In this document: in pieces, positions 7,876-15,894 of the stretch
Numbering within the stretch: position 1 is the stretch's first letter
How the letters are laid out: the number at the start of each line of letters is the position of its first letter
Assembly (NCBI GenBank): GCA_031270985.1
Contig: JAISWR010000030.1
Span: 1 to 41,816 of the forward strand
Length of the DNA stretch: 41,816 nucleotides
Reading direction: 5' to 3'
DNA from: Bacteroidales bacterium
GTDB lineage: Bacteria; Bacteroidota; Bacteroidia; Bacteroidales; UBA4181
Translations under genes and position numbers: made by a program
The notes under the pieces: model-generated
What the model saw: only the letters and a program-made list of their open reading frames with translations
Told to the model about the DNA's origin: nothing
Databases searched by the model: none

Positions 7876-9840
7876 CTACAACATCGGTATTCGATACACG
7901 TTGAATGACTGTCCTTTTGCTTGCACGGTCAGTGTCTGCCCATTCACGGTCAGTGTATAGTTTTGAGGTCTGACGGCTTCGGGTTGCTCAAGGGTGTTTT
8001 CCTGTTGCAGGTCGCCTGTCAGTGTGGTGGCCTCCATTTGTGCGGATGGTTTCACGCCTTTACCTGCCGCAGTGTCTATGCGGATGCTGATGTTGCGATC
8101 CGTTGCCGCCGTATTGACTATTTTTACAATAATTTGTTTTTTGAGGACATCCGCCACAGCAGAGGCATACAATTGTTCTTCCCCTGCAACTACCTGTCCA
8201 TTGCGTGTCAGCGGCAACACATGCGTACCCTTGTTGTAGCTGTACAATTGCTGCACAAAATAATTAACCGAAAGCACAATACGCAGATTGTCAAACCATA
8301 TCAGGTCGGGATTCCATTGCCATGCATCCACATGAGCCAGCAAAGGCGCGTAAGTGGCTAAATGTACGACATCGGCATTGCGTTCCACGCCTGTGAGAAA
8401 AGCCGCTTCCGCCAAAGCCGATTCGAAACTGTTCTTTTTTTCGGGTTTAGTGTGGGCGGCATATTCACCGGCAAACACTTTAGTTCCTTTCCTGTCGTAG
8501 TTGTCGTATCGCTTGGCATTATCCAAAAACCACTGTGGCGACATATAATAATGTTCGTCCACCATGTCTACTTTCAATGCTTTCATCTGTGGCCACAAGC
8601 GGTCAAATTCTTCGCCCGAAGCGGAAGGGCCGGAAGTACCCACAATTTTGATGTTGGGGTATTTGGGGCGAATTTGTTTCATAAACGCCTCCAAATAAAT
8701 GTGATACAACGGCCCCCATTGTTCGTTGCCGATGGCTAAATATTTCATATTGAACGGTTCCGGATGTCCCATTTCGGCACGTATCCTGCCCCATTTGCTG
8801 GTAGCGGATCCGTTGGCAAATTCTATCAAATCCAGCGCATCGTCAATATAAGGCTGGAGGGAATCCATCGGTACTATCTGTTCACGTCCTTTTTGGAATT
8901 GGCATGAAAAGCCGCAACTGATGACAGGCAACGGTTCTGCACCGAAATCTTCCGCCAATTGGAAAAATTCAAAAAATCCCAAACCGTAGGATTGAAAATA
9001 ATCCGGAAAAAATTTGTGTTTAAATTCATAATTCCAGCGATTTTCATTGACGGGACGGTTTTCCACTGCTCCCACGCTGTTTTTCCATTGGTAGCGCGTA
9101 GCCAGATTGTTGCCTTCCACGATACATCCTCCCGGAAAACGCATCACGCCGGGTTTAAGGTCGGCAAGCGCCTGAGCGATGTCGGGACGCATACCGTTTT
9201 CACGGTCTTTCCACGTTTTGATGGGAAACAGCGAAATGTGTTCCAAATCGGTGATGCCCGGGGTCAGTAATTTCACGTTCAGGCGGCAATGGGCGTCTGT
9301 TGTCTTGCCGGTGATGACACCGTGATATTTTTTCCATTCCTTGCCTGTCACTTCTAATTCCACGTATCCGGCAGGATTGTTCCGGCTGTCTATCAGTTCG
9401 GCACGGAGGCGATGAGATACTCCATCAACGGAACGGGCATAAACGGTGAACCGGTAATTTTCTTCTTTCCGGATGCCCATGCCGCCGGCAAAGCCTTCGT
9501 TGATGAGTCCTGTTCCGGTGAGCAGCGCCCATTCCGAAATTAGCCTGACATAGTGTGGATTGCGGTCGAAAGGGCCGCCGTCATTTCGGATTTCCACCCG
9601 TCCGTAAGCACTCCATCCCATCAACGGTGTGTTGGTGAAGTCAAACGAGCGGTTTTTCACCAATTCGGCGTACAACCCTCCGTCGGCGCCAAAATTAATG
9701 TCTTCAAAAAATATGCCGTACATGTCGGGTTGTATTGTCGCACCTGTTTTTCGGGCATCAACGGTCAATTCGATGGTCTGTTGCGCTGCCAGAGAATGGC
9801 ATATCGTTCCGCAAATCAGCAATAAAAAAATGTTTTTCAT
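7876..9840 (-). CDS. Secreted alpha-L-arabinofuranosidase, GH51
   Basis: A 654-residue glycoside hydrolase family 51 enzyme that removes terminal alpha-L-arabinofuranosyl groups from arabinan, arabinoxylan or their oligosaccharides. Residues 1-19 are a signal peptide ending SLAAQ, so it acts in the periplasm or outside. The N-terminal region (about 20-200) includes a jelly-roll-like insert. The barrel holds the acid/base Glu373 in IGNEQWG and the nucleophile Glu459 in VFAGEYAAH, and FEDINFGADGGLYAEL near residue 45 is the family signature. The C-terminal beta domain (about 530-654) is present, so the enzyme looks intact. It lies 22 bases downstream of the GH43 gene on the same strand, indicating an operon. 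No SusC/SusD pair is in the window. Confidence 0.92.
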   Translation of the reverse strand: MKNIFLLLICGTICHSLAAQQTIELTVDARKTGATIQPDMYGIFFEDINFGADGGLYAELVKNRSFDFTNTPLMGWSAYGRVEIRNDGGPFDRNPHYVRLISEWALLTGTGLINEGFAGGMGIRKEENYRFTVYARSVDGVSHRLRAELIDSRNNPAGYVELEVTGKEWKKYHGVITGKTTDAHCRLNVKLLTPGITDLEHISLFPIKTWKDRENGMRPDIAQALADLKPGVMRFPGGCIVEGNNLATRYQWKNSVGAVENRPVNENRWNYEFKHKFFPDYFQSYGLGFFEFFQLAEDFGAEPLPVISCGFSCQFQKGREQIVPMDSLQPYIDDALDLIEFANGSATSKWGRIRAEMGHPEPFNMKYLAIGNEQWGPLYHIYLEAFMKQIRPKYPNIKIVGTSGPSASGEEFDRLWPQMKALKVDMVDEHYYMSPQWFLDNAKRYDNYDRKGTKVFAGEYAAHTKPEKKNSFESALAEAAFLTGVERNADVVHLATYAPLLAHVDAWQWNPDLIWFDNLRIVLSVNYFVQQLYSYNKGTHVLPLTRNGQVVAGEEQLYASAVADVLKKQIIVKIVNTAATDRNISIRIDTAAGKGVKPSAQMEATTLTGDLQQENTLEQPEAVRPQNYTLTVNGQTLTVQAKGQSFNVYRIPML

Positions 9841-9861
9841 AAAAAATAAATTTGGTGGATA

Positions 9862-10836
9862 TTATAAGTTTTCGGGTTCCAAATGAATGTAGACGGGTTT
9901 ATTCCTGTCGCAGGTTATTTCGTCGCCGACCAGTTCCAACTCGGCGACCTGCAATCGTGTGATGCGCTGATTTCGGTGTACGAAATAGAACACGTACGCT
10001 CTGTCGTTGTTCACAACCACATCGCAGTGCTGTCCTTTGGCGTCGTCGTCCGTTCCGGTGCCGGGTTCTTTGAGGATGTTCCGTTCCTGCCTTTTCCAGT
10101 CTGTCAGGTCGGACGAGGAAAATACGCCCAAACCGTCCCATGCGTCAATCAGCATTCGGTATTTGCCTTTCCACCGAAACACTTTTGCGCCTTCGCCTCT
10201 GTCGCGAATGATTTGTTTGCCGGCATCCGTCCAGTGGTATAAATCGGGGCTGTCTGCATAAAACATTGATTTTCCGGATCTTTCGTTATTGTAATACATT
10301 CGCCACGTTCCATCGGGCAATGGGAATACGGAAGCGTCAATCACCCTGTCGGATGCCAACGGCAGGGTGGACTGATAATCCCAATGGATTAAATCACTGC
10401 TGGTGAGATGGATGATGCTTCTCGGATGTCCCCATTCTTTGAAAATTCCCGGCACATAGGACAAGTACATGTGGTATAGCCCGTTGTGGTACACCACATC
10501 GGGTGCCCAATGGGTATATCCGGCGTCGGGACGGTAGCGGATGTCGCATGTGTCGCGGTATTGCCATGTGGCGCCTCCGTCGGTGGATTCGGCAATACCG
10601 ATGCGCGTACCGTGTACCCACGATACGCCGTCAAGACCGGGGACATTGGCTCTGCGGTTGGTGTACAGCATGAACCAGCGTTGTTCCGCCTTGTTCCATA
10701 TCACCACAGGGTCGGCAGCCCCGTCGTACACGGGGTCAATAAATAACGGTTTGGCAGCTAATTTGCCGTCGGTCGGTCGGGCAAATGCGGACTGAATCAG
10801 CAACATCCACAAGAACAATATACAGACATGTTTCAT
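9862..10836 (-). CDS. Secreted GH43-like five-bladed beta-propeller glycosidase
   Basis: A 324-residue GH43-type beta-propeller hydrolase, counted from ATG 10836. The three acidic residues expected in clan GH-F are visible: Asp42 in GAADPVVIW (base), Asp113 in HWAPDVVYH (pKa modulator) and Glu215 in RGEGAKVFRW (acid). Residues 1-19 (MKHVCILFLWMLLIQSAFA) are a signal peptide. The longer reading from 10899 is rejected because it would bury this signal peptide and the -7 promoter element at 10865-10872. Activity is most likely arabinanase, arabinofuranosidase or xylosidase; the exact subfamily cannot be fixed by eye. It is the first gene of a two-gene operon with GH51, which fits stepwise removal of arabinose side chains. 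Confidence 0.82.
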   Translation of the reverse strand: MKHVCILFLWMLLIQSAFARPTDGKLAAKPLFIDPVYDGAADPVVIWNKAEQRWFMLYTNRRANVPGLDGVSWVHGTRIGIAESTDGGATWQYRDTCDIRYRPDAGYTHWAPDVVYHNGLYHMYLSYVPGIFKEWGHPRSIIHLTSSDLIHWDYQSTLPLASDRVIDASVFPLPDGTWRMYYNNERSGKSMFYADSPDLYHWTDAGKQIIRDRGEGAKVFRWKGKYRMLIDAWDGLGVFSSSDLTDWKRQERNILKEPGTGTDDDAKGQHCDVVVNNDRAYVFYFVHRNQRITRLQVAELELVGDEITCDRNKPVYIHLEPENL

Positions 10837-10864
10837 GAGTCGATTTTTTAAATAATTAACGGAA

Positions 10865-10872
10865 CAAATATA
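10865..10872 (-). promoter_or_regulatory. -7 promoter element of the GH43-GH51 operon
   Basis: The minus strand reads TATATTTG (TAnnTTTG), 28 bases upstream of the GH43 ATG at 10836. A TTG lies 24 bases further upstream, somewhat too far for an ideal -33 element. Its position supports the shorter GH43 start. Confidence 0.5.
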
Positions 10873-10899
10873 CAAGAAATTTCCAAGACCCACACACAA

Positions 10900-11448
10900 G
10901 GGGAGGAATATTTTTCCATGATCGCGGCGAATGTCCTGTTATTTTTTTTCGACGCCTCAAATTCAGGGTGTTTCCGGATTCGGATGCCGGAGGCAAATGT
11001 GCAAATACTTGCATCTGCCGGAGGGTTGTATGCAAACGAAATTACAAATTTTACATCTGTTTTTATTTTTTGACGGTTTTCTCATCCATCACTGTAGAGA
11101 TTTTCGAGCATTGTCTGTCTCATTATTTTTAACGCATGAATTTTCATTTAGATATTTCATAAAAACATTAAATAATAATTTATATAATATTAAAATTACA
11201 ATTTTTATCGAAATAATAATTTATTTTTAAAATAATGGCATGGAATTTGTTTTGTTCTATGTGAACACAGAAAATCATAATTAAATGGTAAAAGAAAAAC
11301 GGCAAAATCCATCCCGAAGTGTTAGCGCAAGCAACAAGGATTTGAATGTTATCATTCTTTCGGGGCTGCAACTCCAATTATTTGTGATGGTTGCAGGCAA
11401 CAACAGTACCGCATAAAAATCAATCCTGATAGGTACACAGAGACTATC
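10900..11448. other. Long AT-rich intergenic region between GH43 and porU
   Basis: About 550 bases without a convincing gene. At 10985-11035 a short motif (TGCCGGAGG) occurs twice. At 11285-11416 there is a 43-codon plus-strand ORF (MVKEKRQNPSRSVSAS...), less AT-rich than its surroundings, with small self-complementary pieces such as GTTGCAGGCAAC near 11390-11402. It may be a decayed repeat or part of a structured RNA. Nothing here matches a family I recognise. Confidence 0.35.
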
Positions 11449-11456
11449 TATTTTTG
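11449..11456 (+). promoter_or_regulatory. -7-like element upstream of the leader hairpin of porU
   Basis: TATTTTTG matches TAnnTTTG exactly. No TTTG is seen 19-21 bases upstream. Transcription from here would run into the terminator-like hairpin at 11501-11524, giving a short RNA of about 70 bases or, by read-through, a long porU leader. Confidence 0.35.
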
Positions 11457-11500
11457 GCAATGTTGCATCTTTCATGTTTCATTGCCATCGCACGACAAAG

Positions 11501-11524
11501 AGGTTGTCTGGAAACAGGCAGCCT
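11501..11524 (+). terminator. Strong intrinsic terminator or attenuator upstream of porU
   Basis: AGGTTGTCTG (11501-11510), GAAA tetraloop, CAGGCAGCCT (11515-11524), then TTTTG. All ten base pairs form if two G-U pairs are allowed, and the flanking AAAG / TTTT can extend the stem. No annotated plus-strand gene ends just before it, so it must end an unannotated short RNA or act inside the porU leader. Confidence 0.7.
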
Positions 11525-11562
11525 TTTTGTATTCAAAACCATTACTGTTTGCCAAAAATCAT

Positions 11563-11570
11563 TAATTTTG
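11563..11570 (+). promoter_or_regulatory. -7 promoter element of porU
   Basis: TAATTTTG matches TAnnTTTG, 17 bases before the porU ATG at 11588 and downstream of the hairpin at 11501-11524. The match supports the start at 11588. The -33 element is not clear. Confidence 0.5.
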
Positions 11571-11587
11571 CATTTTCCTGTTTTTCG

Positions 11588-14500
11588 ATGTTGAGAAACG
11601 TGATAATCGGTTTGTTGTGCGCTTTTGCCGCTTTGTCCGTCGCATTTTCCGCTCCGGTGATGTCGTCGGGCGAGTGGTATCAGGTGTATGTTGTGCAAGA
11701 CGGGGTATATCGCATCACCTATGAAGAGTTGCGCGACATGGGCTTGAGCGACCCTGCTCGTGTACGGATCTACGGAGCTGGTGGCGCCATGCTGCCGGAA
11801 ACGGCAGACGTTCATTCATCGGACGATATCAGGGAAATCCCTGTCATGATGGTGTGCCAGACCGACGGAGTGTTTACGCATGGCGATTACGTTCTGTTCT
11901 ACGGACAAGGACCGGTGGTGTGGCAGTACAACATCAATCGGCAGAAGTTTGAACATACGGTACATTTGTGGGACAGCAAGTCGGTATATTTCATCACATC
12001 ACAGGCAGGCGGCAAACGCATCACCGCCGATACTCCACCAACCGCACCACCGACACATGCCGTTACAACGTTTGACGAACGCTTATATTACGAACAGGAA
12101 CTGACCAATCTGCTCAATTCGGGACGATTCTGGTACGGTGAATTTTTTTATGCCGCAACGCCACAAAGTTTTTCGTTTACGGCGCCCGATCTCGTATCGG
12201 GCATTCCCGTGCAGATGGAAGCTGCTTTTCTGACGCGAAGTACTGTGCCTGCTTATCTGGAAATCAGGCATGGCGGACAGATCGTCGCCAATCGTCAATT
12301 GGGCGTTTACGGGCAGGAATATGCTGTGGAAACCTTGTGCAACGCTTCGTTTACAGCGGAATCCGGCAACATATCCGTTGAATTGTCCATGAATCGCAAC
12401 GGCAACGCCAATGCTCAGGGATGGCTGAACTTCATCCGTTTACAGGCGCGAAGGAGGCTCAACATGACGTCTCCGCAGTTGCTGTTCAGGGATACGCAGT
12501 CGGCAGGCGACGGCAATGTGTCCGTGTTCACGATCGCCAACGCTTCCGAAACGCAGGTGTGGGATGTTACCGATATGTATAACGTTCTGCAGATGAACGT
12601 TAGCACGTCGGCAGATGCATTGAATTTTACCGCTGCCACCGACAGTTTGCGGGAATTTGTCGCTTTCCGCCGGACGGAAGGATGGTTGAAGCCTGTTTTT
12701 CCCGAAAACCCGCGTGTGGAAAATCAAAATCTGCACGACATGGATGCGGATATGCTGATTGTGACCCATCCCGATTTTTGGTCGGCGGCGCAGGAACTTG
12801 CGGATTTGCATCGCACAAAAGACGGACTGACGGTGGCAACGGTAACCACCAATCAGACGTACAACGAATTTTCCTCAGGCAAACAAGACCCTGCCGCCAT
12901 CCGTAACTTCACAAAAACAGTATATGAGCGTTCGGGCAAACTTAAATATCTGCTGCTGATGGGCAAAGGATCGTTCGACAACAAATCAAACCTTGTAAGC
13001 AGCGGAAAGGCAAGCGCCAACACCAATTTCGTGGCGACCTATCAATCAGCGGAATCGCTGCACAACATGCAGTCGTACGTATCCGACGATTATTTCGGCA
13101 TTCTGGATGATGGAGAAGCGATTTTGGGAGGAAAACTGAAAATCGGCGTGGGCAGGATTCCCGTAAAAACAGCAGAAGAAGCGCAAATCGCGGTGAACAA
13201 AATCCGCAAATATATGGAAACGCCGCCAAACGGGACTTGGGCAAACCTGATAGCGCTACTTGCCGACGACGAAGATGAAAACATCCACACAGCACAGTCG
13301 GACAGCATTGCCGAATACCTGCAACAATACCAACTCCAATATACCCTTGAAAAACTGTACTTCGACGCTTTCCCGCAAACGCCTACCGCCGACGGACACC
13401 GTTATCCCGAAGTGACGGAACAGTTGAACGGTCTGCTGAACAACGGCTGTTTCCTCATCAACTACATCGGACACGGAAATGCTACGGGACTGTCCGAAGA
13501 ACGGGTCATTTACGCCGACGGCATTGACAAGTGGAAAAACAAAATATTCCCGCTTTTTGTGGTGGCAACCTGCGAATTTGGTCGCTATGACGATTATCTG
13601 CGCACCACCGCAGGCGAAAAAATAATCCTCAATCCCAACGGAGGCGGTATTGCCTTACTGACCAGCACACGGCTGGTGTATTCAAAATCAAACTTCCAGT
13701 TAACCAAAAACTTTTTCCGGTCGCTGTTCGTCGAACCGGCAACCGATAAACCCTATCGGCTTGGAGATTTCATCAGGTTGAGCAAAAACGCATCGGATAC
13801 TGACATCAACAAGTTATGCTTCACGTTGCTGGGCGATCCCGCACTGGCATTGCCGCTTCCCACAAACAAGGTACGCACCGTCGCTGTGAACGGGCGTCCC
13901 GTGGAAGATCCTTTAGACACGCTAAAGTCCGGCGCTTTAGTGACCATCAAGGCAGAAATAACCGACAGAAACGGGCAAAAAATGACTTCGTTCAACGGAA
14001 TGGCGCACATATCGCTGTTCGACAAATCTGTGGAAACATACACGCAAAACAATGATCACGTTTCGCCACCCATGCAGTTCATCACGCAAACGTCCGTGCT
14101 GTATCGTGGCAAGTCAACCGTCCGTAATGGGGAATTTGAAACAACTTTCATCATGCCGCGGGACATGCTTTACCGTTACGGGTTCGGAAAAATCAGTTAT
14201 TGGGCGTATTCGAACAACGAAACCGCAACCGGTGCATTCGACAGGATAACGGTGGGCGGTGCGGTGGAACCGCCAATTGACGCGACAGGTCCCGAGATAC
14301 GGCTGTTTATGAACGATACGCTTTTCCGCGACGGCGGCATCACCGATCGACGTCCCGTGCTGATTGCCCTTCTTTCCGACGAAAGCGGCATCAGCGCTTC
14401 CGGAGGCGTCGGACATGACATCGCCGCAATGCTGGACAACAACCTCTCCGCAACATATACCCTGAACGCCTATTATGAAGCCTGCCCGGATAATTACCGG

Positions 14501-14938
14501 AAAGGACAAGTGACATACCGTTTCTCCGAACTTCCGGCAGGCACGCATGAATTGTCGTTTTCGGCATGGGATATGGACAATAACGCATCACAGGCATTTC
14601 TTCGGTTCCGCGTGACGCATAACGACGCTCTGCGGATAAGTAACCTCTACAACTACCCCAATCCGTTTTCCGGCAGCACCTTCATTTATTTTGAGCACAA
14701 TCTGCCGGACGAACCGATGGAAGTGGAGATACAGATATTTGATCTGTCCGGGAAACTGTTGCGCACCATCAAGCAGTCGCTGACAACGGAAGGCTACACT
14801 TCGAGGCAGCTGCAATGGGACGGACACACGGCAAACGGCAGTCAAACGGGTAGCGGCATATACCCTTACCGCGTCATCCTGCGCACAGGAAAAGGACAGG
14901 AAGCCACGATGACCTCAAAAATGATGATCATCCGGTAA
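11588..14938 (+). CDS. porU: Type IX secretion system sortase PorU (gingipain-like C25 peptidase)
   Basis: A 1116-residue C25-family cysteine protease of the T9SS attachment complex. PorU cleaves the C-terminal signal of cargo proteins at the cell surface and attaches them to A-LPS. Start at 11588 gives a signal peptide (MLRNVIIGLLCAFAALSVAFS); the longer in-frame reading from 11474 would cross a terminator hairpin and the promoter. Catalytic His629 lies in NYIGHGNATG and Cys662 in VVATCEFGRYDD, 33 residues apart. Upstream is the caspase-like fold with LLLMGKGSFDNKS. The C-terminal region (about 1030-1116, YNYPNPFSGSTFIYF ... GIYPYRVIL) is an FlgD-like Ig/CTD domain. Length matches the family. 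The usual partner porV is not downstream here; a PspC cassette follows. Confidence 0.93.
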   Translation: MLRNVIIGLLCAFAALSVAFSAPVMSSGEWYQVYVVQDGVYRITYEELRDMGLSDPARVRIYGAGGAMLPETADVHSSDDIREIPVMMVCQTDGVFTHGDYVLFYGQGPVVWQYNINRQKFEHTVHLWDSKSVYFITSQAGGKRITADTPPTAPPTHAVTTFDERLYYEQELTNLLNSGRFWYGEFFYAATPQSFSFTAPDLVSGIPVQMEAAFLTRSTVPAYLEIRHGGQIVANRQLGVYGQEYAVETLCNASFTAESGNISVELSMNRNGNANAQGWLNFIRLQARRRLNMTSPQLLFRDTQSAGDGNVSVFTIANASETQVWDVTDMYNVLQMNVSTSADALNFTAATDSLREFVAFRRTEGWLKPVFPENPRVENQNLHDMDADMLIVTHPDFWSAAQELADLHRTKDGLTVATVTTNQTYNEFSSGKQDPAAIRNFTKTVYERSGKLKYLLLMGKGSFDNKSNLVSSGKASANTNFVATYQSAESLHNMQSYVSDDYFGILDDGEAILGGKLKIGVGRIPVKTAEEAQIAVNKIRKYMETPPNGTWANLIALLADDEDENIHTAQSDSIAEYLQQYQLQYTLEKLYFDAFPQTPTADGHRYPEVTEQLNGLLNNGCFLINYIGHGNATGLSEERVIYADGIDKWKNKIFPLFVVATCEFGRYDDYLRTTAGEKIILNPNGGGIALLTSTRLVYSKSNFQLTKNFFRSLFVEPATDKPYRLGDFIRLSKNASDTDINKLCFTLLGDPALALPLPTNKVRTVAVNGRPVEDPLDTLKSGALVTIKAEITDRNGQKMTSFNGMAHISLFDKSVETYTQNNDHVSPPMQFITQTSVLYRGKSTVRNGEFETTFIMPRDMLYRYGFGKISYWAYSNNETATGAFDRITVGGAVEPPIDATGPEIRLFMNDTLFRDGGITDRRPVLIALLSDESGISASGGVGHDIAAMLDNNLSATYTLNAYYEACPDNYRKGQVTYRFSELPAGTHELSFSAWDMDNNASQAFLRFRVTHNDALRISNLYNYPNPFSGSTFIYFEHNLPDEPMEVEIQIFDLSGKLLRTIKQSLTTEGYTSRQLQWDGHTANGSQTGSGIYPYRVILRTGKGQEATMTSKMMIIR

Positions 14939-14989
14939 GAACCGAAAGTTCGCCTGCAACAGTTTGAAATACAGTCGTATCATTTTTGC

Positions 14990-15073
14990 GGAAGGCGGTC
15001 GAAATCATCATCCACGTGCCTTGCTACCTTATCCGTAATGAGAGCGGAGATTTTCGACACCCAGACGCCTTCC
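14990..15073. repeat. Imperfect inverted repeat downstream of porU
   Basis: GGAAGGCG (14990-14997) plus GTCGAAATC (14998-15006) pair with GATTTTCGAC (15049-15058) and CGCCTTCC (15066-15073). Small internal loops and one bulge interrupt the arms. It lies 50 bases after the porU stop and may be its transcription end, or the relic of an element; no T-run follows directly. Confidence 0.5.
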
Positions 15074-15154
15074 TCCCGACTTCGACACGCTAAAAAAATA
15101 TTTTCATATACGTTAAAGTATGTTAAAAATTGTTAAAATTATATTTTGAAAAAG

Positions 15155-15173
15155 TACTATGCTATGCATGGTA
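15155..15173. promoter_or_regulatory. Putative PadR operator, copy 1
   Basis: TACTATGC-TAT-GCATGGTA: two 8-base arms matching at 7 of 8 positions around a 3-base centre. It ends 14 bases before the -7 element and so covers the -33 region, where a bound repressor would block RNA polymerase. A PadR-family gene lies in the operon it would control. Binding by that protein is inferred. Confidence 0.5.
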
Positions 15174-15187
15174 TTAAAAATATTTTA

Positions 15188-15195
15188 TATCTTTG
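15188..15195 (+). promoter_or_regulatory. -7 promoter element, copy 1
   Basis: TATCTTTG, an exact TAnnTTTG match, 36 bases before the ATG of the truncated copy. The region around -33 is occupied by the inverted repeat and has no TTTG. Confidence 0.55.
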
Positions 15196-15231
15196 CACCG
15201 AAAAATAATCACATAAATTATAGACGACAAC

Positions 15232-15300
15232 ATGAAAAAAGCAATTACCATACACCTGAATAACAAGGCGTTTCAAATTGAAGAGGAAGCCTGTGCCTGA
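15232..15300 (+). pseudogene. Truncated duplicate of the PspC gene start (22 codons)
   Basis: The ORF encodes MKKAITIHLNNKAFQIEEEACA and stops with TGA. It is the same sequence as the start of the intact gene at 15450 with four residue changes; the stop corresponds to TGT (Cys) in the intact copy. Homology ends at the stop, so it is a partial duplication. It could still be translated as a short leader peptide, because its promoter and start are intact. Confidence 0.75.
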
Positions 15301-15374
15301 GGGATATATGTTGGATATTGCAATACTATTATGTTAAAATATGTTAAAAATTGTTAAAATAACGTTTTGAAAAG

Positions 15375-15393
15375 TACTATGCTATGCATGGTA
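15375..15393. promoter_or_regulatory. Putative PadR operator, copy 2
   Basis: Identical to the inverted repeat at 15155-15173 (TACTATGC-TAT-GCATGGTA), at the same distance from the -7 element of the intact operon. Sequence outside the coding part has drifted in places while both copies of this repeat are unchanged. Confidence 0.5.
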
Positions 15394-15407
15394 TTAAAAA
15401 TATTTTA

Positions 15408-15415
15408 TATCTTTG
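15408..15415 (+). promoter_or_regulatory. -7 promoter element of the PspC-PadR-PspC operon
   Basis: TATCTTTG, 34 bases before the ATG at 15450; the same arrangement as in copy 1. Confidence 0.6.
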
Positions 15416-15449
15416 CACCGAAAAATAATCACATAAATTAGATGACAAC

Positions 15450-15881
15450 ATGAAAAAAGTAATTACCATACACCTGAATAACAAGGTGTTTCAAATTGAA
15501 GAGGAAGCCTATGTCTGTTTGAGCAAGGCGTTGGCAAACTTCCGCGACAGGGAAGATCAGGTAGCCGAAGGTCTGGAAGGGAAAATTTCCGGAAGCAAAA
15601 CGGTGATCACCTATCCGGATGTGGTGGATGTGCTGTACCGGTTGGGCTATACGTTTTCGGAGAGTCCGCAGACGCCGTATTCAGCAAAAAGGCTGTACCG
15701 TCAGCCCAAAGACAAGCTGATAGCAGGCGTATGCACGGGTTTGGCTGAGTATTTCAACGTTGACCCCGTGCCGATCAGGGTAGTCTTTCTGATTGCATTT
15801 CTACTCGGGTCGCTCGGGTTCTGGGCGTATGTGGCGTGTTGGATTATTGTGCCGAAGTCGCCCAAATTACTTCACGCTTAA
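15450..15881 (+). CDS. PspC-domain membrane protein with N-terminal ferredoxin-like or ACT-like small domain
   Basis: A 143-residue protein. Residues 1-75 form a small domain starting MKKVITIHLNNKVFQIEEEAY, which recurs at the start of the larger PspC protein two genes downstream. Residues 80-140 are a PspC domain: KRLYRQPKDKLIAGVCTGLAEYFNVDPVPIRVVF, then a membrane helix ending WIIVPK. PspC proteins sense or transmit envelope stress at the inner membrane; the exact role here is unknown. It is the first gene of a tight operon (13 bases to padR, then 6 to the second PspC gene). The start is fixed by the duplicated promoter and leader. Confidence 0.85.
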   Translation: MKKVITIHLNNKVFQIEEEAYVCLSKALANFRDREDQVAEGLEGKISGSKTVITYPDVVDVLYRLGYTFSESPQTPYSAKRLYRQPKDKLIAGVCTGLAEYFNVDPVPIRVVFLIAFLLGSLGFWAYVACWIIVPKSPKLLHA

Positions 15882-15894
15882 ATACGATTATGCC

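Larger units (their letters stand above)
15119..15517 (+). repeat. Tandem duplication of promoter, operator and start of a pspC gene
   Basis: Copy 1 (15119-15299) and copy 2 (15340-15517) are nearly identical over about 178 bases: the AT-rich upstream tract, the inverted repeat, the -7 element, the leader and the first 23 codons of the PspC-domain gene. The offset is 218-221 bases. Differences are scattered substitutions and one- or two-base indels in the leader. Copy 1 stops early; copy 2 reads into the intact gene. Confidence 0.92.

Noticed and set aside
10931-11230. 99-codon plus-strand ORF in the GH43-porU gap
   Set aside because: The product is a low-complexity Phe/Leu/Ile/Asn-rich translation of AT-rich DNA with no promoter or ribosome-binding site.
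11474-11587. In-frame N-terminal extension of porU from ATG 11474
   Set aside because: It would place 38 residues ahead of a good signal peptide, and it spans a terminator hairpin and a -7 promoter element.
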